The notes beneath the pieces were generated by a model. That model was not told the DNA's origin. It worked only from the letters and a program-made list of their open reading frames with translations, and ran no database searches. Shown here piece by piece: positions 56,579 through 64,000 of a stretch of DNA of 64,000 nucleotides (position 1 is its first letter; every line of letters begins with the position of its first letter). The position numbers and the translations under genes are program-made. This stretch comes from Streptomyces sp. NBC_01283. GTDB taxonomy: Bacteria > Actinomycetota > Actinomycetes > Streptomycetales > Streptomycetaceae. The stretch lies in assembly GCF_041435335.1 (NCBI RefSeq), contig NZ_CP108430.1, positions 6,051,001 through 6,115,000 of the forward strand. Direction: 5' to 3'.

Positions 56579-56729
56579 CCGGTCAAGCTGGGTGGATCCA
56601 CACCCGCGTGGCGAACGCAGGTCGCGTGCGGATCCGGGGTGCCGGTCAGGAGCGGAAGAGAGGGCCCGCTGAGTCCTTCCCGGCGTTCAAATCAAGTGAG
56701 CGGCCGCGGGACGGCGCTCGGTCAGGGGT

Positions 56730-56996
56730 TCAGCCCTGGAGGGTCGCAACCTTCGAAGCAAGCGCCGACTTCTTGTTGGCGGCCTGGTTCTTGTGGATGA
56801 CACCCTTGGAGACGGCCTTGTCGAGCTGACGCGAAGCCTCACGCGTCGCCTCGACGGCCTTCTGGGTGTCGCCTGCGGCAACGGCCTCGCGGGCCTTGCG
56901 GATCGCGGTCTTCAGGGAAGACTTGACCGCCTTGTTGCGCTGACGCGCCTTCTCGTTGGTCTTGATCCGCTTGATCTGGGACTTGATGTTCGCCAC
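56730..56996 (-). CDS. rpsT: 30S ribosomal protein bS20
   Basis: An 88-aa basic protein. [26 protein letters not shown] and the helical repeats with [21 protein letters not shown] are diagnostic for S20, which binds 16S rRNA. GTG start at 56996 with AAAAGG upstream. It is divergent from lepA. In relatives its 3' end faces holA directly; here the NRPS block lies between them. Confidence 0.97.
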   Translation of the reverse strand: MANIKSQIKRIKTNEKARQRNKAVKSSLKTAIRKAREAVAAGDTQKAVEATREASRQLDKAVSKGVIHKNQAANKKSALASKVATLQG

Positions 56997-57017
56997 GAAA
57001 GAGCCTTTTCAGGTTCA

Positions 57018-57039
57018 GGTACTGCAGAGGTACTGCAGA
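57018..57039. repeat. 11-bp tandem duplication in the rpsT 5' region
   Basis: GGTACTGCAGA occurs twice head to tail (57018-57028, 57029-57039), about 22 bp upstream of the rpsT start. It would lie in the 5' untranslated region or core promoter. The unit contains a PstI-like CTGCAG palindrome. Confidence 0.8.
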
Positions 57040-57246
57040 TGAGTTTCTTTGACACGTGCCTCGGCGCCGAGAGGGCAAGGAGACACAGCGGCCCAGATTA
57101 CCAGCCGCACCCCGGGCGGCCCAATCCGGGCCCGGTCCCCGGCCCTGAGCGGCCCACACCGGGCCCAGTGCCTCACCCGTGGGACCATGGAACCTACGTA
57201 TAGATCCGACCCGAGGCGACAGGCGCCTCAAGAGACAGGACCCTGC

Positions 57247-59118
57247 GTGCCCGCGATCCCTAAAAACGTGCCCGAGCCGAGCCGTACCGACCCGGCTCTG
57301 ATCCGCAATTTCTGCATCATCGCGCACATCGACCACGGCAAGTCCACGCTCGCCGACCGGATGCTCCAGCTGACCGGTGTGGTCGACCAGCGACAGATGC
57401 GTGCTCAGTACCTCGACCGCATGGACATCGAGCGCGAGCGCGGCATCACGATCAAGTCCCAGGCGGTGCGTCTGCCCTGGGCCCCCACCGAGGGCCCCGA
57501 CCAGAGCAAGACCCACGTCCTCAACATGATCGACACCCCGGGGCACGTGGACTTCACGTACGAGGTGTCGCGCTCGCTGGCGGCCTGTGAGGGCACGGTC
57601 CTCCTCGTCGACGCCGCGCAGGGCATCGAGGCTCAGACTCTCGCCAACCTCTACCTGGCGATGGAGAACGACCTCAAGATCGTTCCGGTCCTCAACAAGA
57701 TCGACCTGCCGGCCGCCCAGCCGGAGAAGTTCTCCGAGGAGCTCGCCAACCTCATCGGCTGCGACCCGGACGACGTGCTGAAGGTCTCCGCGAAGACCGG
57801 CATGGGCGTCGAGGCGCTGCTCGACAAGGTCGTCGCCGAGGTCCCGCCGCCGGTCGGCGTCGCCGACGCGCCCGCGCGAGCGATGATCTTCGACTCGGTG
57901 TACGACTCCTACCGAGGCGTCGTGACGTACGTCCGAGTCGTCGACGGCCAGCTCAACAAGCGTGAGCGGATCCGGATGATGTCCACCGGCGCCACCCACG
58001 AGCTCCTTGAGATCGGCGTCTCATCCCCCGAGATGACCCCGGCCGACGGCATCGGCGTCGGCGAGGTGGGCTACATCATCACCGGCGTGAAGGACGTCCG
58101 TCAGTCCAAGGTCGGTGACACGATCACCTCCCTGAACAAGGGCGCGACCGAGGCCCTGGGCGGCTACAAGGACCCGAAGCCGATGGTCTTCTCGGGTCTC
58201 TATCCGCTGGACGGCTCGGAGTACCCCGACCTGCGCGAGGCCCTCGACAAGCTGCAGCTCAACGACGCCGCGCTGGTGTACGAGCCGGAGACCTCGGCCG
58301 CCCTCGGCTTCGGCTTCCGCGTCGGCTTCCTGGGCCTGCTGCACCTCGACGTGATCCGTGAGCGCCTGGAGCGCGAGTTCGGTCTCGACCTGATCGCCAC
58401 CGCTCCGAACGTGGTCTACCGCGTGAACATGGAGGACGGCACCGAGCACACGGTCACCAACCCGAGCGAGTTCCCCGAGGGCAAGATCGACAAGGTCTTC
58501 GAGCCCGTCGTACGCGCCACGGTCCTCGCCCCGAGCGAGTTCATCGGCTCGATCATGGAGCTGTGCCAGACCCGGCGCGGCACCCTGCTCGGCATGGACT
58601 ACCTCTCCGAGGACCGCGTGGAGATCCGCTACACGCTGCCGCTCGCCGAGATCGTCTTCGACTTCTTCGATCAGCTGAAGTCCAAGACGCGCGGTTACGC
58701 GTCCCTGGACTACGAGCCCACGGGTGAGCAGGCCGCCCAGCTCGTCAAGGTCGACATCCTGCTGCACGGCGACAAGGTCGACGCCTTCTCCGCCGTCACC
58801 CACAAGGACGCCGCGTACGCGTACGGCGTGCGCCTGGTGGCCAAGCTGCGCGAGCTCATCCCGCGCCAGGCCTTCGAGGTGCCCATCCAGGCGGCGATCG
58901 GCTCCCGGGTCATCTCCCGCGAGACCATCCGCGCGATCCGCAAGGACGTCCTCGCCAAGTGCTACGGCGGTGACATCTCCCGTAAGCGCAAGCTGCTCGA
59001 GAAGCAGAAGGAGGGCAAGAAGCGCATGAAGATGGTCGGCTCCGTCGAGGTGCCGCAGGAAGCCTTCATCGCGGTGCTCTCCAGCGACGACAGCGGTGCG
59101 GGCAAGGCCAAGAAGTAG
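57247..59118 (+). CDS. lepA: Elongation factor 4 (LepA)
   Basis: A 623-aa ribosomal GTPase. Switch and P-loop motifs: [13 protein letters not shown] (G1), RGITIKSQ (G2), DTPGHVDF (G3), NKID (G4). EF-G-like domains III and V follow, and the LepA-specific C-terminus ([26 protein letters not shown]) is clear. LepA back-translocates or helps assemble ribosomes under stress. GTG start at 57247 with AGGA 9 bp upstream. Upstream in-frame codons are in the promoter region. TATAGA at 57199-57204 may be its -10 box. Confidence 0.97.
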   Translation: MPAIPKNVPEPSRTDPALIRNFCIIAHIDHGKSTLADRMLQLTGVVDQRQMRAQYLDRMDIERERGITIKSQAVRLPWAPTEGPDQSKTHVLNMIDTPGHVDFTYEVSRSLAACEGTVLLVDAAQGIEAQTLANLYLAMENDLKIVPVLNKIDLPAAQPEKFSEELANLIGCDPDDVLKVSAKTGMGVEALLDKVVAEVPPPVGVADAPARAMIFDSVYDSYRGVVTYVRVVDGQLNKRERIRMMSTGATHELLEIGVSSPEMTPADGIGVGEVGYIITGVKDVRQSKVGDTITSLNKGATEALGGYKDPKPMVFSGLYPLDGSEYPDLREALDKLQLNDAALVYEPETSAALGFGFRVGFLGLLHLDVIRERLEREFGLDLIATAPNVVYRVNMEDGTEHTVTNPSEFPEGKIDKVFEPVVRATVLAPSEFIGSIMELCQTRRGTLLGMDYLSEDRVEIRYTLPLAEIVFDFFDQLKSKTRGYASLDYEPTGEQAAQLVKVDILLHGDKVDAFSAVTHKDAAYAYGVRLVAKLRELIPRQAFEVPIQAAIGSRVISRETIRAIRKDVLAKCYGGDISRKRKLLEKQKEGKKRMKMVGSVEVPQEAFIAVLSSDDSGAGKAKK

Positions 59119-59182
59119 CCCACACCCCGGCCGCCGTCCCGTCCTGCACGGGTGTCACGCGGACATCACAGGGGCATCCCAG

Positions 59183-59221
59183 CGGGTCCGTCGCGCTCTT
59201 GCGCGGCGGACCCGTTCTTGT
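59183..59221 (+). terminator. lepA terminator
   Basis: CGGGTCCGTCGCGC (59183-59196) pairs with GCGCGGCGGACCCG (59201-59214) with one G-U, loop TCTT, then TTCTTGT. It is a 14-bp stem 65 nt after lepA. Confidence 0.85.
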
Positions 59222-59289
59222 ATGAAGTGACAGGCAGAAGCCCCTTACGTGGCGGGCTTCAGCGCTCTACTCTGATCACTGCTCGTAGG

Positions 59290-59304
59290 TTACTCGCAAG
59301 TTAA
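59290..59304. promoter_or_regulatory. Possible operator upstream of the acyl-CoA synthetase gene
   Basis: TTACTCGCAAGTTAA is an imperfect palindrome in an AT-rich patch 56 bp before the GTG start. TetR-type regulators of lipid genes use sites of this general form, but the match is weak. Confidence 0.25.
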
Positions 59305-59359
59305 ACAAGACCAGCAGCCGCCAGCCAGTCGCCGCATTGTCGCGGGTCCGGAGGATGTC

Positions 59360-61249
<1,890 letters not shown>

Positions 61250-61263
61250 GCCCGGACTCCCGC

Positions 61264-61331
61264 GCGCGGGCGGGGCGCTGCCTGACCCAGTGGTCCTCGG
61301 ACTGGTTCCTCAGACACCACCCCGCCCGCGC
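61264..61331. terminator. Long inverted repeat between convergent genes
   Basis: GCGCGGGCGGGG (61264-61275) and CCCCGCCCGCGC (61320-61331) are perfect 12-bp arms. An inner CCAGT/ACTGG hairpin lies in the 44-nt loop. It would form a cruciform-like bidirectional terminator. The right arm lies in the last codons of the response regulator. Confidence 0.5.
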
Positions 61332-61897
61332 CGCATCTCTCTCACCAGCTCCTCCATGTGCGTCACGTGGTGGCGCAGTTCGAGCACGTCCTTGAAGCTG
61401 CTGGCCGCCATGTGCGTCTCGATGGCCGAGAGGCGGGCCGCCAGCTCGTCGAACTGCTGCTGCTCGCGCGCCAGGATCTTCTCCAACTGCTGGTTCTTGC
61501 GGTGCAGTTCGAGGAAGACGGTGACCTTGGCCCGCAGTACCCAGGGGTCGAACGGCTTGGTCATGTAGTCCGCGGCACCCGTCGCATAGCCCCGGAAGGC
61601 GTAGCCCGCGTCGTTGTCGGTGCCCGTCAGGAAGATGATGGGCACGTCCTTGGTCTGGTCGAGCCGTTTGATGTTCGACGCGGTCTCGAAGCCGTCCATC
61701 CCCGGCATGCGGACGTCCAGGAGGATCACGGCGAAACGTTGGCGCAGTAGGGCCTTCATGGCCTCCTCGCCCGAACGGGCGCGCACCAGTGGTTCGTTGA
61801 GGGATCCCAGGACGGCTTCGAGTGCCATCAGGTTGTCCTCCATGTCATCGACAAGAAGGATGCTCGCGCGGTTGTCGGTCATGACCTCTGTGCTCAT
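61310..61897 (-). CDS. Response regulator (REC domain plus C-terminal coiled coil)
   Basis: A 195-aa protein. The receiver domain occupies about 12-130, with acidic pocket Asp17/Asp18, phospho-acceptor Asp61 (LLDVRMPGMDG), Thr91 and Lys114 (TKPFD). The remaining 65 residues form a coiled coil without a DNA-binding domain, so the output is probably by protein contact. It lies 12 bp after the hybrid kinase gene and is surely its partner or a component of its phosphorelay. Confidence 0.9.
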   Translation of the reverse strand: MSTEVMTDNRASILLVDDMEDNLMALEAVLGSLNEPLVRARSGEEAMKALLRQRFAVILLDVRMPGMDGFETASNIKRLDQTKDVPIIFLTGTDNDAGYAFRGYATGAADYMTKPFDPWVLRAKVTVFLELHRKNQQLEKILAREQQQFDELAARLSAIETHMAASSFKDVLELRHHVTHMEELVREMRRGRGGV

Positions 61898-61909
61898 GGT
61901 GACAGTGCC

Positions 61910-64000
61910 TCACTCGGTCGTCGGCGGAACGGCGGCCTCCCCGAGAGTGCCTGCCGGTTCCGGTGCGACGGTCGTATCTGCTGTGGTGGACGTCTCCGGC
62001 TCTGGGGCGTCTGCGGCCTCGGGGGCCAAGAGGGCGCAGGCGACGGTGAGCAGCTGGTCCACGTCCACGGGTTTGGGTACGTAGTCGTTGGCGCCCTGTT
62101 CGATGGCCTTCTCGCGGTCGCCGGGCATTGCCTTGGCGGTCAGCGCGATGATGGGAAGACCGGCCCAGCGCGGGGTGCGGCGGATGGCGGCGATGGTTTC
62201 GTAGCCGTCCATCTCCGGCATCATGATGTCCATCAGGATGAGGTCGGTGTCGGGGTTGCGCTCCAGGGTCTCGATGCCTTCGCGGCCGTTCTCCGCGTAG
62301 AGGACAGGCATGCCGACGCGGCTCAGTACGTGGGTGAGCGCGAAGACGTTGCGGATGTCGTCGTCCACGATCAGGACGCGGCGCCCACGCAATATGCGGC
62401 CCGCCGCTCCCTCCCGGTATTCCTCCAGCTTGGTCGGTGTCGGCCAGCTGTCGTTCTGTTCGTGGAAGGTGTGCGGGGACATGGTGACCCCCTCTTCGTG
62501 CGGCTCGGGCGTCGTGAGCGACCTGGTCGCCGCGTACGCCACTGCCGCGGGGCCGTGGCCGGGGTGCACCACGGGGACGTAGAGCGTGAAGGTGGAGCCC
62601 TGGCCCGGGTTGCTCTCCGCGGTGATGCGGCCGCCGAGGAGCCCGGCGATCTCGCGGCTGATGGAGAGGCCGAGGCCGGTGCCGCCGTACTTGCGGTTGG
62701 TGGTGCCGTCGGCCTGCTGGAACGCCTCGAAGATGGCCGGCAGCTGATCGGGCGGGATGCCGATGCCGGTGTCCGTGACGGCGAAACAGAGCCGGTCGCC
62801 GCCGTCGTGGAGCCGTCGGTCGCCGGTGTTCTTGACGCGGCTCACGCGCAGCTCGACCCGGCCGCTCGCGGTGAACTTGACCGCGTTCGACAGGAGGTTG
62901 CGCAGGATCTGCTGGAGCCGCTGCTCGTCCGAGAACATCTCGCGCGGCACGTCCTCGCCGACCGAGACCTCGAAGGCGAGCCCGCGGTCCAGGGTGAGCG
63001 GGCGGAACGTCGCGTGGACGTAGTCGAGGACCTTGATGAGGGGGAGCTTCTTGGGGCGGACGTCCATCCGGCCCGCCTCGATCTTCGACAGGTCGAGGAT
63101 GTCGTTGATGAGCTGGAGCAGGTCGGATCCCGAGCGGTGGATCGTCGTCGCGAACTGCACCTCCTGGTCGGAGAGATGGCTGTCGGGGTTGTCCGAGAGC
63201 AGCCTCGCCAGGATGAGCAGGGAGTTCAGCGGGGTGCGCAGCTCGTGCGACATGTTCGCGAGGAACTCCGACTTGTACTGCGAGGAGGTGGCGAGCAGCG
63301 CCGCCTTCTCCTCCAGTTCGGCGTTCGAACGCTGCAACTCCGCCTGCTGGAGCTGGAGTTCGTCCGAGCGGTCCTGGAGCTGCGTGGCGAGCCGCTGGGA
63401 CTCGCTGAGCAGTGACTCCGTACGGGAGTTGGCGATGATCGTGTTGATCGCGACGCCGATGGTGCTGACGAACTGGTCGAAGAACGCGAGGTGCACGTCC
63501 GAGAAGCGGGAGAACGTGGCCAGCTCGATGACGCCTAGCAGCTTGTCCTCGAAGAGGATGGGGATGATGACGAGGCTGGCCGGTGCGGCGTCCCCGAGCC
63601 CCGAAGTGATCTTGATGTAGTCGGGCGGCACCTCGTCCACGAGGATCCGCTTCTTCTCCAGGGCCGCCTGGCGCACCAGGCCGTGCGCGGGCATCGCACC
63701 CGTGTCGACGACCGATCCCTGCGCGGAGCCGTACCCGGCGATGAAGGCGAGCCCCTTGACCGGGGGCGTCTGCAGCGTCGTGGCGTCCCCGGCCTCGGGG
63801 TCGGCCAGGAAGAAGGCGCCGTACTGGGCGTTCACCAGCGGGGTCAGCTCGCGCAGGATCAGGTCGGCGACCTCCATCAGGTCACGGTGCCCCTGCATCA
63901 GACCCGCGAGACGGGCGAGGTTCGACTCCAGCCAGTCCTTGGCGCGGGTGGTCTCACGGAGGTTGGAGACCATGACGTTGATGTTGTTCTTGAGCTCGGA
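61910..64000 (-). CDS. Hybrid sensor histidine kinase, C-terminal 696 residues (gene continues past window)
   Basis: The reading frame is open to the last base of the window. The start lies beyond, and the first visible residues (SELKNNINVMVSNLRETTRAKDW) look like the end of a HAMP repeat. Next come a GAF domain (about 30-175), a coiled coil, HisKA with the phospho-His in MSHELRTPLN, and an HATPase domain with DTGIGIPPDQ and GTGLGLSIS. A receiver domain (LIVDDDIRNVFALTHVL, Asp in LMDIMMPEMDGYE) and a short Ala/Glu/Pro tail follow. Multi-HAMP hybrid kinases of this type are soluble in many actinomycetes. Signal unknown. Downstream is a stand-alone receiver protein. Confidence 0.9.
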   Translation of the reverse strand, partial: SELKNNINVMVSNLRETTRAKDWLESNLARLAGLMQGHRDLMEVADLILRELTPLVNAQYGAFFLADPEAGDATTLQTPPVKGLAFIAGYGSAQGSVVDTGAMPAHGLVRQAALEKKRILVDEVPPDYIKITSGLGDAAPASLVIIPILFEDKLLGVIELATFSRFSDVHLAFFDQFVSTIGVAINTIIANSRTESLLSESQRLATQLQDRSDELQLQQAELQRSNAELEEKAALLATSSQYKSEFLANMSHELRTPLNSLLILARLLSDNPDSHLSDQEVQFATTIHRSGSDLLQLINDILDLSKIEAGRMDVRPKKLPLIKVLDYVHATFRPLTLDRGLAFEVSVGEDVPREMFSDEQRLQQILRNLLSNAVKFTASGRVELRVSRVKNTGDRRLHDGGDRLCFAVTDTGIGIPPDQLPAIFEAFQQADGTTNRKYGGTGLGLSISREIAGLLGGRITAESNPGQGSTFTLYVPVVHPGHGPAAVAYAATRSLTTPEPHEEGVTMSPHTFHEQNDSWPTPTKLEEYREGAAGRILRGRRVLIVDDDIRNVFALTHVLSRVGMPVLYAENGREGIETLERNPDTDLILMDIMMPEMDGYETIAAIRRTPRWAGLPIIALTAKAMPGDREKAIEQGANDYVPKPVDVDQLLTVACALLAPEAADAPEPETSTTADTTVAPEPAGTLGEAAVPPTTE

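Overview
The window is a high-GC actinomycete chromosome segment. Gene order (proA, nadD, LCP-domain gene, rsfS, leuS, degV, comEA, comEC, holA, rpsT, lepA), frequent GTG starts and ATGA/GTGA stop-start overlaps point to Streptomyces or a close relative. Both flanks are housekeeping chromosome. The accessory part is an approximately 29 kb block between holA and rpsT.

Positions 1-7.4 kb: end of proA, two related single-pass membrane proteins, a membrane-associated M48 protease, two small membrane proteins, then nadD, a divergent LytR-CpsA-Psr protein, rsfS and a histidine phosphatase. Positions 7.5-12.1 kb: two identical tRNA-Ala(GGC) genes bracket a small cassette holding an XRE regulator, a divergent DHA2-type MFS exporter, two small zinc-ribbon proteins and a GT87 glycosyltransferase. 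Positions 12.1-15.0 kb: a NuoF-like/ferredoxin fusion and a NOX/ferric-reductase-like b-type cytochrome form a two-gene operon. Positions 15.2-18.3 kb: leuS, preceded by what looks like a leucine leader-peptide attenuator. Positions 18.4-27.4 kb: a coiled-coil membrane protein, degV, comEA-comEC, a YceI-like protein, a small unknown and holA.

Positions 27.4-56.5 kb are the accessory block. It holds a degraded repeat-rich stretch, a lone ccsB-like gene and a nonribosomal peptide cluster. The plus-strand genes hpgT, hmaS and hmo make 4-hydroxyphenylglycine (Hpg). The convergent minus-strand operon encodes a five-module NRPS (5827 aa), a one-module NRPS with thioesterase (1360 aa), an MbtH protein and a large protein whose C-terminal half resembles tryptophan 2,3-dioxygenase and other heme-dependent aromatic oxygenases. 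Adenylation-pocket residues read by eye predict Thr - aromatic or hydrophobic - Asn/Asp-like - aromatic or hydrophobic - D-Hpg - Gly. The Hpg call in module 5 agrees with the Hpg supply genes. No transporter, pathway regulator or prephenate dehydrogenase is visible in the cluster. Its promoters carry 10- and 11-bp-spaced direct repeats that look like binding sites for a regulator encoded elsewhere.

Positions 56.5-64 kb return to core genes: rpsT, lepA, a long-chain acyl-CoA synthetase, and a response regulator next to a large hybrid histidine kinase cut by the window end. All functional calls rest on reading motifs and context; no database search was run.
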